Positions 1 to 8,008 of a stretch of 25,669 nt of DNA are shown here, piece after piece; the first letter of the stretch is position 1; every line of letters starts with the position of its first letter. Below the pieces are notes generated by a model. It was not told where the DNA came from. It searched no databases and saw only the letters and a list, made by a program, of their open reading frames with translations. Origin of the DNA: an uncultured Colwellia sp. (GTDB lineage Bacteria > Pseudomonadota > Gammaproteobacteria > Enterobacterales > Alteromonadaceae); the NCBI GenBank assembly GCA_913020705.1, contig CAJWBY010000053.1, forward strand, positions 1 to 25,669. Direction: 5' to 3'. The translations under genes and the position numbers were made by a program.

Positions 1-112
1 CTGGATATTTCAGGTCTATTTATTATTGGCAATTGCAACCACGGGTGTAGCTTTTAATGAAAGAGCAACAACTTCGCCACGTAGGTCTATGTAGCATTTA
101 GGAGATTTAAGC

Positions 113-553
113 ATGCCAGCCAAAAAAGCACTAGGTATTTTAGCATTAGCAGGCGTTAAGCCTTACGTTGAAAAAGCCAACGAAGAGTATATGAACGCTG
201 ATCAGTTAGAGCATTTCAGGAAGATTCTTGATGCTTGGCGTACACAACTTCGTGAAGAAGTTGACCGCACAGTGACACATATGCAAGACGAAGCCGCAAA
301 CTTCCCTGATCCGGTTGATCGCGCTGCTCAAGAAGAAGAGTTTAGCTTAGAATTACGTACTCGTGACCGTGAACGTAAACTCATCAAGAAAATTGAAAAA
401 ACATTACAATTGATTGAAGAAGATGATTTTGGCTTCTGTAATTCATGTGGTATTGAAATTGGCATTCGTCGTTTAGAAGCTCGTCCAACTGCTGATTTAT
501 GTATTGAATGTAAAACACTTGCTGAAATAAAAGAACGTCAACTAGCAGGTTAG
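113..553 (+). CDS. dksA: RNA polymerase-binding transcription factor DksA
   Basis: DksA inserts into the secondary channel of RNA polymerase and, with ppGpp, controls rRNA and amino-acid biosynthesis promoters. The 146-aa length is close to the E. coli protein (151 aa). The coiled-coil tip motif DPVDRA is present (D66, D69, A71), with the acidic and alanine residues needed for activity. The C-terminal zinc finger has all four cysteines (C109, C112, C130, C133), so this is the canonical Cys4 form and not a cysteine-poor paralogue. The start is supported by AGGAG about 8 nt upstream of the ATG. gluQ follows 38 nt downstream on the same strand, a common gammaproteobacterial arrangement. Confidence 0.97.
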   Translation: MPAKKALGILALAGVKPYVEKANEEYMNADQLEHFRKILDAWRTQLREEVDRTVTHMQDEAANFPDPVDRAAQEEEFSLELRTRDRERKLIKKIEKTLQLIEEDDFGFCNSCGIEIGIRRLEARPTADLCIECKTLAEIKERQLAG

Positions 554-591
554 TTTTTAATTAAATTATATAACTTATTTGTGTTCACGCT

Positions 592-1518
592 ATGACTCAC
601 GATAAAGTTAATATTATTCGGCCATTGAATTTGAGTGATTCTACTGCTCAATATCGTGGCCGTTTTGCCCCCTCTCCTTCTGGAAATCTACATTTCGGCT
701 CTTTAATTGCCGCTCTTGCAAGTTATTTACATGCCAAGCATCAGCAAGGCTCATGGTTAGTTCGTATTGAAGATATCGACCCTCCTCGTGAAATGGTAGG
801 TGCAAGCTCAGCTATTCTAGAAACACTCGATGCTTATGGACTTCATTGGGATGAGAGTGTTTTATACCAAAGCCAGCAAAGTGATTTATACCGAGACGTT
901 TTGCAACAATTAGCAGATAAAAAGTTGACCTACCACTGCCAATGCACGCGCGCACAAATCAAAGCACAAGGAGGCATTTATCAAGGTCAATGCCGAGAAT
1001 TGAATTTGCCTTCAACAAATAATGCAATTCGGTTTCATAATCAACTAGGTATTGATCAATACAAAGATCTAATACAAGGTGAATACTCTACCAACAAAAC
1101 ATTTGCACAAGAAGATTTCATCTTAACCAGAAAAGATGGTTTATTTGCCTATCAACTTGCTGTGGTTGTTGATGATATTTATCAGAATATCAACCATGTT
1201 GTTCGGGGTTGTGATTTACTTGAACCTACCGTTAGACAATTAAGCTTTTATCAACAATTAGGTTATCAAGCTCCACAATTTGCACATTTACCATTAGCCG
1301 TTACTGAGCCAGGGGTTAAACTCAGTAAGCAAAATAAAGCACCTGCAATCGATAATAAAAACCCTTCTCCTTCTTTAGTTTTGGCGCTTAAGTTTTTAGG
1401 ACAGAATCCCCCCGATGAGCTTTATACTTATTCTGTTGAAGAAATAATACATTGGGCAACAGATAACTGGTCTACGGATTTCATCCCTAAAAAGCACGAA
1501 ATAACCTTCAGTTCATAA
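592..1518 (+). CDS. gluQ: glutamyl-Q tRNA(Asp) synthetase
   Basis: This truncated GluRS paralogue activates glutamate without tRNA and attaches it to the queuosine at the wobble position of tRNA(Asp). The N-terminal catalytic core begins with GRFAPSPSGNLHFGSL, which carries the HIGH-like signature as HFGS. A zinc-binding region with CQC, a tyrosine and a downstream cysteine lies near residues 117-133. The class I KMSKS loop appears as KLSKQ near residue 245. The 308-aa length fits the family, because the anticodon-binding domain of true GluRS is absent. The protein has about 20 residues before the conserved core, so the real start could be slightly downstream; no strong ribosome-binding site decides it. 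It lies between dksA and pcnB, its usual place. Confidence 0.95.
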   Translation: MTHDKVNIIRPLNLSDSTAQYRGRFAPSPSGNLHFGSLIAALASYLHAKHQQGSWLVRIEDIDPPREMVGASSAILETLDAYGLHWDESVLYQSQQSDLYRDVLQQLADKKLTYHCQCTRAQIKAQGGIYQGQCRELNLPSTNNAIRFHNQLGIDQYKDLIQGEYSTNKTFAQEDFILTRKDGLFAYQLAVVVDDIYQNINHVVRGCDLLEPTVRQLSFYQQLGYQAPQFAHLPLAVTEPGVKLSKQNKAPAIDNKNPSPSLVLALKFLGQNPPDELYTYSVEEIIHWATDNWSTDFIPKKHEITFSS

Positions 1519-1629
1519 CTATTCTACAAAAAGCACATGTTTGTTGCATTTTCAAACGTTTTATATTCTCTTTTATTACGCTCTGTTATATTATTACGCC
1601 ACTAAAAATATGGTTTGTAGCGCGAAAAA

Positions 1630-3108
1630 ATGTTTTCGCCCTTCCTATATTATCCAATCAAGGCCAGCATTATCAAAAGCGTGATCAACTTGTGTAAAAG
1701 AGTATTAGGCAAAGCCTCTAAAAAAATAGCCAAAAGCCCAACTAAAAATAAGCCAACTTCTGGCTCTAACGTTTTAACACGTGACCAGCATAATGTTTCT
1801 CGTAAGAAAATGAGTAACAATGCCTTAAAAGTACTTTATCGTTTAAATAGTGGTGGATATGATGCCTATTTAGTGGGTGGAGGTGTTCGTGATTTATTAT
1901 TAGGATTGGCACCAAAAGATTTTGATATAGCGACTAATGCTACACCTGAACAAATCAAGGACCTATTTCGTAACTGCCGATTAATCGGTCGTCGCTTTCG
2001 TTTAGCGCACATTGTATTTGGTCGTGAAATTATTGAAGTAGCGACTTTTCGTGGGCATCATGAAAATGCTCCAGAGAAAGATAAAGGCTGTCAAAAAACA
2101 TCTAAGCAAAGCGAAGATGGCATGTTACTTCGCGATAACATATATGGTTCTATCGAAGAAGATGCTGAACGTCGTGACTTCACCATTAATGCACTTTACT
2201 ACAGTGCCAAAGATTTTAAAGTTCACGACTTTGCTAACGGTGTTAGTGATATCGACGCAAAGTTAATTCGTTTGATTGGAGATCCTGAAACACGCTACCG
2301 TGAAGACCCCGTCCGTATGTTACGCGCCATTCGATTTTCCGCTAAGCTAGACATGACAATCAGCCCAGAAACAGAAGCGCCAATTGCCGAACTTGCACCT
2401 TTAATGGCAAATATTCCTGCAGCGAGAATGTTTGAAGAATTCCTCAAGTTATTCATTTCAGGTAAAGCAGAAGTCACTTTCGAGCAATTAAAAAAGTATG
2501 ATCTATTTCGTTATTTCTTCCCTGCTACGGATCAAATGCTAAGTGAAGGTACACACCACCATATTGAACGTTTTATCGTACAAGCATTGAAAAATACAGA
2601 TAGTCGAATTAATAACGAACAACGCGTTACTCCAGCATTCTTATTTGCCGCAATGCTTTGGTATCCTTTGCAAAGCCATATTGAGCGTATACGTAATGGC
2701 CAGCCGCATATGTCCCCCCAAGATATATTCTTTGCTGCGTTAGCCGAAATAATGTCTGAACAGCAGCAAAGCATTGCAATTCCTAAACGTTTTCAAGCAG
2801 TAATGAAAGATATATGGATCCTTCAAGATAAGTTAAGCCGAAGAGATGGGAAACGTGCTTATAAAGCGTTAGAGCATCAAAAGTTCCGTGCAGGATACGA
2901 TTTCTTATTACTAAGGGCAGAAATTGAATCGACTCAAGAAAATGACGACCTACAAGAATTAGCCAAGTGGTGGACTGACTTTCAAAGCAACGATCATAAC
3001 ACGCAAGAATTGATGATTAAAAGTGTGGCACAAACGCGTACTAGCAACCGAAGAAGTCCAAGAAAACGTCGCAAAGTTCGAGAAACAAGTTCGAGCGATA
3101 ATGGCTAA
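1630..3108 (+). CDS. pcnB: poly(A) polymerase I
   Basis: PcnB adds poly(A) tails to RNA 3' ends, promoting decay of mRNA fragments and small RNAs. The nucleotidyltransferase signature is clear: VGGGVRDLLLG followed by DFD (D97, D99), the metal-binding aspartates. The strongly conserved FRNCRLIGRRFRLAH and EVATFRGHHE segments follow, then RRDFTINALYY and the RNA-binding neck and body region (YREDPVRMLRAIRF). The C-terminus is rich in Arg/Lys (RRSPRKRRKVR), as in E. coli PcnB, where a basic tail aids RNA binding. The first ATG has no obvious Shine-Dalgarno; an in-frame GTG at 1681 (VINLCKRVLG) aligns better with known N-termini and is an alternative start. The stop overlaps the folK start as TAATG, implying translational coupling. 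Confidence 0.95.
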   Translation: MFSPFLYYPIKASIIKSVINLCKRVLGKASKKIAKSPTKNKPTSGSNVLTRDQHNVSRKKMSNNALKVLYRLNSGGYDAYLVGGGVRDLLLGLAPKDFDIATNATPEQIKDLFRNCRLIGRRFRLAHIVFGREIIEVATFRGHHENAPEKDKGCQKTSKQSEDGMLLRDNIYGSIEEDAERRDFTINALYYSAKDFKVHDFANGVSDIDAKLIRLIGDPETRYREDPVRMLRAIRFSAKLDMTISPETEAPIAELAPLMANIPAARMFEEFLKLFISGKAEVTFEQLKKYDLFRYFFPATDQMLSEGTHHHIERFIVQALKNTDSRINNEQRVTPAFLFAAMLWYPLQSHIERIRNGQPHMSPQDIFFAALAEIMSEQQQSIAIPKRFQAVMKDIWILQDKLSRRDGKRAYKALEHQKFRAGYDFLLLRAEIESTQENDDLQELAKWWTDFQSNDHNTQELMIKSVAQTRTSNRRSPRKRRKVRETSSSDNG

Positions 3109-3599
3109 TGGCTAAAGTTTATATTGGATTGGGCAGTAACTTGTCTGATCCAAAAAACCAGATCCATCTTGCTGTCGATGCATTAAAAAATATTAAGCAT
3201 TGTAATTTAACAAACCTTTCCTCTTTATACTTCAGCCGACCTATGGGTCCACAAGATCAACCTGATTATATGAATGCTGTGGCAGAAATATCCACAGAAC
3301 TAAGCCCATTACATTTATTAGATGAGCTGCAAACCATCGAAAATCTAGCGGGAAGAGTCCGTAAAGATAATCGCTGGGGAGCTCGTATTCTTGATTTAGA
3401 TATTCTTCTTTTCGATAATGAAGTTATCAGCCATGAACGTCTCACAGTGCCTCATTATGGTTTAGAATTAAGAGAATTTGTATTATTACCATTGGCTGAA
3501 ATATCTCCTGAACTCATACTTCCAAATGGAAAAAACATTTCAGCATTAAGTCGAAATATCGAAACCAATGGGTTGAAAATTCATAGCAAGTTGCGATAA
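3108..3599 (+). CDS. folK: 2-amino-4-hydroxy-6-hydroxymethyldihydropteridine pyrophosphokinase
   Basis: HPPK transfers pyrophosphate from ATP to 6-hydroxymethyl-7,8-dihydropterin in tetrahydrofolate synthesis. The 163-aa protein shows the family landmarks: GLGSNLSDP at the N-terminus, SRPMGPQDQPDYMNAV in the middle, and the catalytic segment RVRKDNRWGARILDLDILLF with the paired metal-binding aspartates. Its ATG overlaps the pcnB TAA by one base (TAATG), so it is probably translated by reinitiation after pcnB. This pcnB-folK pairing followed by panB-panC is common in gammaproteobacteria. Confidence 0.96.
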   Translation: MAKVYIGLGSNLSDPKNQIHLAVDALKNIKHCNLTNLSSLYFSRPMGPQDQPDYMNAVAEISTELSPLHLLDELQTIENLAGRVRKDNRWGARILDLDILLFDNEVISHERLTVPHYGLELREFVLLPLAEISPELILPNGKNISALSRNIETNGLKIHSKLR

Positions 3600-3627
3600 T
3601 TTTGCATTTATGCGAAGGTACGCGCAC

Positions 3628-3641
3628 TGAGTATTTACTCA
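3628..3641. repeat. short palindrome between folK and panB
   Basis: TGAGTA-TT-TACTCA is a perfect 6-bp dyad in the 66-nt gap before panB. It has no T-run, so it is unlikely to be a terminator. It could be a small operator or a chance palindrome. Confidence 0.3.
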
Positions 3642-3665
3642 AACCTTAAAAACTTTGGACTAAAT

Positions 3666-4463
3666 ATGGCTAAGATAACCACATCTACTTTGCTAAAAAT
3701 GAAACGGCAAGGTCAAAAAATTTCTACGATCACAGCTTACGATGCTAGCTTTGCAAAACTATTCGATCAAGCCGGTATTCACGCTATTCTCATTGGCGAC
3801 TCTCTCGGTATGGTTTTACAAGGCCAAGATGACACGCTACCTGTTGATATTGACCACATGGCCTATCATACACAATCGGTAAAGCGTGGCGTGACTGAAA
3901 CGTTAATTATCAGCGATATGCCTTTTATGACATACGCCACTAAAGAGCAAGCATTCACTAACGCAGCAAAACTTATGCAAGCAGGCGCAAGCATGGTTAA
4001 AATGGAAGGCGGTGAATGGTTAGTAGATACGATTAAAGGTCTTGTAGAGCGCGGTATTCCAGTCTGTGCCCATTTGGGCTTAACGCCACAATCCGTCAAT
4101 GTTTTTGGTGGCTTTAAAGTACAAGGCCGTGAAAAATCACATGCCGATAAAATGATCGCAGATGCAAAGTTACTCGAAGCTGCAGGTGCTCAATTATTAG
4201 TTTTAGAATGCATTCCTTGCGATTTAGGTAAAGCCATTTCTGAAGCGATTTCAATTCCTACTATTGGTATAGGAGCAGGTAAAGACACTGACGGACAAAT
4301 ATTAGTGATGCACGATGCACTTGGTATTTCATGCAGCTATATGCCTAAATTTTCACGTAATTTTTTGATCGACACTGGCGATATAAAAAAAGCCATCGAG
4401 CTCTACATCAGCGAGGTTTCCGTTGGTAACTTCCCTGGTGATGAACACATTTTTGTTAAATAA
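3666..4463 (+). CDS. panB: 3-methyl-2-oxobutanoate hydroxymethyltransferase
   Basis: PanB makes ketopantoate from alpha-ketoisovalerate and 5,10-methylene-tetrahydrofolate, the first committed step of pantothenate synthesis. The 265-aa length matches the family (E. coli 264). Metal-binding and catalytic motifs are in place: the aspartates of GDSLGM and SDMPFM, KMEGG with the conserved glutamate, and the C-terminal GIGAG and PKFSRNF segments. It is followed after 26 nt by panC in the same direction, so the two form a pathway operon. The adjacent folK supplies the folate cofactor. Confidence 0.97.
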   Translation: MAKITTSTLLKMKRQGQKISTITAYDASFAKLFDQAGIHAILIGDSLGMVLQGQDDTLPVDIDHMAYHTQSVKRGVTETLIISDMPFMTYATKEQAFTNAAKLMQAGASMVKMEGGEWLVDTIKGLVERGIPVCAHLGLTPQSVNVFGGFKVQGREKSHADKMIADAKLLEAAGAQLLVLECIPCDLGKAISEAISIPTIGIGAGKDTDGQILVMHDALGISCSYMPKFSRNFLIDTGDIKKAIELYISEVSVGNFPGDEHIFVK

Positions 4464-4489
4464 TTTATCTACACAAAATATATAAACAT

Positions 4490-5335
4490 ATGAAAATAGT
4501 AAGTGAAATATCTGAATTGCGTCGTCTTATCTCAGAGTGGCGCACACAAGGTTTAAAAATAGCATTTGTCCCTACGATGGGTAATTTACATGCCGGTCAT
4601 ATTTCTTTAATCACTGAGGCTCACCGTCACGCAGATAAGGTTGTTGCGAGTATTTTTGTTAACCCTATGCAATTTGGGGCTAATGAAGATATCGACAATT
4701 ATCCACGAACCATGGATAACGATCAGCAGCAGTTAATTGCAGCCAATACTGATTTACTCTTCATTCCTACGCCAAAAATTATTTACCCAAATGGCTTAGA
4801 TAAACAAACTTACGTTGAAGTGCCAAATGTATCTGATGGTTACTGCGGAGAAAGCCGTCCAGGCCATTTTCGTGGTGTTTCTACAGTTGTGTGTAAGTTA
4901 TTCAATTTAGTACAGCCAGATGTAGCCTGTTTCGGTTTAAAAGATTATCAACAAGTTCAGGTTATACAAACCATGGTTGAAGATCTTTCAATGCCAATTA
5001 ACATTATTCCTGTAGATACTGTACGTGAAGATAGTGGTCTTGCATTGAGTTCTCGAAACGGTTATTTAACCTCAGAAGAACATAAACAAGCCCCGGCTCT
5101 TGCACAAAACATACAATGGTTGGCTAATGAAATAAAAACCAATAATGACTTTATCGGTTTAGCCAAAAAAGCTGCAAGTTATATTGATAATGCAGGGATG
5201 AAAACAGATTATATACATATCTGCCACGCTAGAACATTACAACCTGCCAGTGAAGATGATACAGAATTGGTGATACTTGCAGCGGCTCATTGCGGTAAAG
5301 CAAGATTGATTGATAATTTACAAGTGTCCTTGTAG
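4490..5335 (+). CDS. panC: pantothenate synthetase (pantoate-beta-alanine ligase)
   Basis: PanC condenses pantoate with beta-alanine using ATP, giving pantothenate. The 281-aa protein carries the nucleotidyltransferase HIGH-type motif [10 protein letters not shown] near residue 30. FVNPMQFG, the [10 protein letters not shown] segment, KDYQQ and the SSRNGYL motif follow, all characteristic of PanC. Beta-alanine is probably supplied by PanP, encoded on the opposite strand about 600 nt downstream; no panD is visible in the window. Transcription should end at the hairpin at 5505-5542. Confidence 0.97.
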   Translation: MKIVSEISELRRLISEWRTQGLKIAFVPTMGNLHAGHISLITEAHRHADKVVASIFVNPMQFGANEDIDNYPRTMDNDQQQLIAANTDLLFIPTPKIIYPNGLDKQTYVEVPNVSDGYCGESRPGHFRGVSTVVCKLFNLVQPDVACFGLKDYQQVQVIQTMVEDLSMPINIIPVDTVREDSGLALSSRNGYLTSEEHKQAPALAQNIQWLANEIKTNNDFIGLAKKAASYIDNAGMKTDYIHICHARTLQPASEDDTELVILAAAHCGKARLIDNLQVSL

Positions 5336-5364
5336 ATTATCGGTTCTGAACATCGTCACTCATA

Positions 5365-5483
5365 CACATCCATGTGATCATGACATTGCTTGCATGGATG
5401 CAAGTACTTAGCTTTTGTCTGGAACTAAAAAGCTGACCGTTGACGTGCATGGATGCACTAATGTCTTGAAAGACAGGATGTCT
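5365..5483. repeat. cluster of short hairpins, REP/MITE-like element
   Basis: Six small inverted repeats lie in tandem. They are CACAT-cc-ATGTG (5365-5376), TTGCAT-gg-ATGCAA (5390-5403), AGCTTTT with AAAAGCT (5410-5434), GTGCAT-gg-ATGCAC (5445-5458), TGTCTT-ga-AAGACA (5462-5475) and AGACA-gga-TGTCT (5471-5483, overlapping the previous one). The core CATGGATGCA occurs twice, 55 nt apart. This architecture resembles the composite palindromic elements scattered between genes in many gammaproteobacteria. It sits after panC and before the terminator. Whether it is repeated elsewhere in the genome cannot be seen here. Confidence 0.5.
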
Positions 5484-5504
5484 GAGAAAGGCCAACCTGA
5501 ACAT

Positions 5505-5542
5505 AAAAAGCCGATAGTTATATTAATAACTATCGGCTTTTT
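5505..5542. terminator. bidirectional rho-independent terminator
   Basis: A stem of CCGATAGTTAT and ATAACTATCGG with loop ATTA is flanked by AAAAAG on the left and CTTTTT on the right, giving up to 17 paired bases. It has a U-tract in both directions. It lies between panC (+) and the 49-aa gene (-), which converge here, so it can terminate both. Confidence 0.9.
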
Positions 5543-5575
5543 AATGTTTTGCTTTTGGAAAGCCTTACTTACGAA

Positions 5576-5725
5576 TTATTCGTATGAACGCTCTAACCAT
5601 TGAATTTGCGATTGCAATTCTAGAATTTCTTTTTGCGCTTCCATCAATTCTAGTTGAACCGCTGATATATCAGTATGATTCTGTTCAGATGCTTCTATTG
5701 GAGTTTTTCTCATGTCATATTCCAT
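5576..5725 (-). CDS. 49-aa coiled-coil hypothetical protein
   Basis: This small gene encodes 49 residues from ATG (5725) to TAA (5576). GGTGG lies about 8 nt before the ATG and a terminator follows 34 nt past the stop. The N-terminal ~20 residues are polar (MEYDMRKTPIEASEQ). The rest is a regular amphipathic helix of about 28 residues, AVQLELMEAQKEILELQSQI, ending in QWLERSYE. Leucines and isoleucines recur at heptad-like spacing, which suggests a coiled coil similar in style to SlyX-type proteins; family membership is not claimed. Function is unknown. The ~240 nt upstream (5726-5967) are very AT-rich and probably hold its promoter; nothing else was recognised there. Confidence 0.6.
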   Translation of the reverse strand: MEYDMRKTPIEASEQNHTDISAVQLELMEAQKEILELQSQIQWLERSYE

Positions 5726-5967
5726 AATTATTACCACCACAAAATGTAATCGTGATTGAATTATTACATGGTAACTTTCATAAATAAAATAACATTTATA
5801 GATTGAAATGAAACTTTATAGAACAAAAACTCATTAAAAAATATAATCATTATATTTAACAATAGGATAGTTGTTTTTTATTTTTACTTAAATAGAGTAA
5901 AACGAAAGAAATAACTTACAAAACGAAAGTAAAGACAAAATATTACAGAGTTACAAACAAAAAACAA

Positions 5968-7641
5968 CTAAGTCAAAGACAACAATTTTGGTAAGAATGT
6001 TTCACTTTCTTGGGCTAATTCAAACTGTTCTACAAGCACATCGTTAAGAATTTCATTTGAAGTAAGAGGGTTAGCAAGCACTACTCGAAAGACTACTGTT
6101 TTTCTTCCTTTATAGCGTTGCACTTCAATACGCGTACGTGAAACAAATGACTTTCCATTTTCACGCTGTCGTTTTTGAATGAATTTAGTCAGCTTATCCA
6201 GTAAATGATTAATTTCATCTTGCTGTTCATCTGAACTATTCGTTAACAAAACCTGCACGGCTTGTGGGTTGTAACGATAGGTTAACAAGCATAATTCAGG
6301 CTCAGTGATTAATTCAAAATTAGGCTGTTCTTTTATGAGTTGAGCGAAATATTTAGCTCGGTCAATGCCTTGGTTAATCAGCATTTCATACCCAGGTCGG
6401 CTGATAATATGTAGACTTGCATACACCAGCATCGCCATACCAGGCCTTGAGCCTTCTAAAGTATGTGAACCTAGGTCTTTAGAGCCCTTGCGTAAAATAT
6501 ATTCCGCATGGTGCTCGATAGAGGCTACTGATGCTGGATTTTTAAATACGACCAGTCCGGCCCCCATGGGCACATACATTTGCTTATGCGCGTCAATAGT
6601 CACTGAATCAGCACGTTCAATGCCTTTCAATAAAGGACGATATTTATTTGATAATAAAGTCGCCCCACCCCATGCAGCATCAACATGAAAATGCGTATCA
6701 AATTCTTCAGCAATATCAGCCATTTTATCTAATGGATCAATATTACCTGTTTCTGTGGTACCTGCTACACCTACAATACTCAACACTCGAATATTTTTTT
6801 CTTTTAATTCTACGCATTTTTCACGTAATTTTTGACAATCAATACGGTTGTTTTCATCGGTGGGAATTGAAATAACACTATCTTGGCCAATACCTAAAAT
6901 ATCCGCAGACTTTTTCAATGAGTAATGCCCGCGATCTGACACTAAAATTACTAAGTCATCATATTGATAATGTTTTAAAGCTTTGAATAATCCCTCACGA
7001 GCAATTCCCTTAAAGTCGCCATCAGCCTTCAATAAGTTATTACGCGCTACCCAGAATGCCGTCAAATTTGCAACAGTGCCACCAGAACAAAACGCGCCTA
7101 ACGAATGGTTTGCACTATGCATCCATTGGTTATAAAAATGATCATCATTTTGATACACCAAGCGATGCATCATTCCTAGAACTTGGCGTTCAAGTGGAGT
7201 GAATGCTTTGGAGGTTTCAATTTTCACCAAATTTTGGTTTAAACCAACCATCAATTTAGAAAGTGGTAAAATAAAATAAGGTAAAGCTGAGGTCATATGA
7301 CCAATAAAGCTAGGGCTTGATGTATGCACTGATTGTGCTACAACTTTATTTAAAATATGATGAGTATGATCTGAAACAAAAGTTGGTTCTTCTGGAATAG
7401 CAGAACAAGCAAAGTCTTTTTCGATTTCACTTAATGCTCTTTCTTTAGCGGCAATATGATTACCCAAAAAACCAGCAAGGTTCTCCGATATTTCTTTCTC
7501 TATCAGCCCTAATGTAGAATCAGGCGCTTCTGGAATGGTAAAAATACTATGTAAAGACTCTTGAGTCGCTTTTGCTGTGCGCTTATTCGTCGTCATACCT
7601 TGCCGTTGTAACCATGTTGGTAAGTAAACATAAAACGGCAC
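5968..7641 (-). CDS. panP: pyridoxal-dependent aspartate 1-decarboxylase PanP
   Basis: This is a group II PLP-dependent decarboxylase. The PanP branch decarboxylates aspartate to beta-alanine and replaces PanD in many Vibrionales and Alteromonadales. Visible motifs are SGGTVANLTAFWVARN (substrate/PLP region), HVDAAWGG (PLP-binding aspartate) and TIDAHKQMYVPMGAG with the Schiff-base lysine at residue 353 of the longest form. The opening EAPDSTLGLIEKEISENLAGFLG block resembles PanP proteins. The longest frame starts at GTG 7641, but ATG 7596 (MTTNKRTAK) fits the family better. Neither start has a convincing ribosome-binding site. Its location near panB and panC supports the beta-alanine role over glutamate decarboxylation, which remains the alternative. 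Confidence 0.88.
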   Translation of the reverse strand: MPFYVYLPTWLQRQGMTTNKRTAKATQESLHSIFTIPEAPDSTLGLIEKEISENLAGFLGNHIAAKERALSEIEKDFACSAIPEEPTFVSDHTHHILNKVVAQSVHTSSPSFIGHMTSALPYFILPLSKLMVGLNQNLVKIETSKAFTPLERQVLGMMHRLVYQNDDHFYNQWMHSANHSLGAFCSGGTVANLTAFWVARNNLLKADGDFKGIAREGLFKALKHYQYDDLVILVSDRGHYSLKKSADILGIGQDSVISIPTDENNRIDCQKLREKCVELKEKNIRVLSIVGVAGTTETGNIDPLDKMADIAEEFDTHFHVDAAWGGATLLSNKYRPLLKGIERADSVTIDAHKQMYVPMGAGLVVFKNPASVASIEHHAEYILRKGSKDLGSHTLEGSRPGMAMLVYASLHIISRPGYEMLINQGIDRAKYFAQLIKEQPNFELITEPELCLLTYRYNPQAVQVLLTNSSDEQQDEINHLLDKLTKFIQKRQRENGKSFVSRTRIEVQRYKGRKTVVFRVVLANPLTSNEILNDVLVEQFELAQESETFLPKLLSLT

Positions 7642-7714
7642 TTTAATAAAAATTGACTGAAATGTCTTGTACTTTATTCTTATTTAAAAGAGATATTATC
7701 TAGAACTTAACGGG

Positions 7715-7810
7715 TTAAATAACCGTTGCTGCATAAACCAACGCTAATTCTACTAATGCTAAAGTGCTTAGAGCCATCATTAATACATTCTTTCTAATTA
7801 AATTATTCAT
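7715..7810 (-). CDS. 31-aa hydrophobic small protein (hypothetical)
   Basis: A short frame runs from ATG (7810) to TAA (7715) and has a good ribosome-binding site, AAGGA, about 8 nt before the start. The peptide begins MNNLIRKN, with two positive charges, followed by a 23-residue hydrophobic stretch (VLMMALSTLALVELALVYAA...) broken by one glutamate. This is the pattern of a single-pass inner-membrane micro-protein, or possibly a signal peptide-like leader. It lies about 75-120 nt upstream of panP on the same strand and could be cotranscribed with it. No family is recognised. Its reality rests on the ribosome-binding site and the composition only. Confidence 0.45.
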   Translation of the reverse strand: MNNLIRKNVLMMALSTLALVELALVYAATVI

Positions 7811-7944
7811 GATTGTTATCCTTTTCGATTGTAAGTTATTACTTAATGCGAGAAAGGTATTCAAAATACAAGCCAAAAAACACAACCCTTTGTTTTAAAT
7901 GCTATTTATTTAAAATATAGAAATATTGATTTTAATAGCGCATG

Positions 7945-7988
7945 AATAAGTTAGTAAATTTCACTAACTTATTGTGAAATTTACTAAC
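7945..7988. repeat. two overlapping, mutually exclusive inverted repeats
   Basis: Hairpin A pairs AATAAGTTAGT (7945-7955) with ACTAACTTATT (7963-7973), an 11-bp stem with a 7-nt loop. Hairpin B pairs GTTAGTAAATTTCAC (7950-7964) with GTGAAATTTACTAAC (7974-7988), a perfect 15-bp stem with a 9-nt loop. The two share bases and cannot coexist. No T-run follows on either strand, so a plain terminator is unlikely. As DNA, TTAGT-N7-ACTAA looks like a dimeric-repressor operator. It lies between the methyltransferase gene and the 31-aa gene. Confidence 0.6.
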
Positions 7989-8008
7989 CAAATAAGGTTT
8001 AGAATAAA

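Noticed and set aside
1..112. Possible dksA promoter or leader element
   Set aside because: No convincing -35/-10 pair or structured element could be seen; only the ribosome-binding site is clear.
5415..5603. 62-residue + strand frame after panC
   Set aside because: It runs through the hairpin cluster and the terminator, lacks a ribosome-binding site and overlaps the better-supported 49-aa gene on the other strand.
6365..6875. Two + strand frames of 107 and 75 residues inside panP
   Set aside because: They are antisense shadows of a strongly conserved PLP decarboxylase, with no ribosome-binding sites or recognisable motifs.
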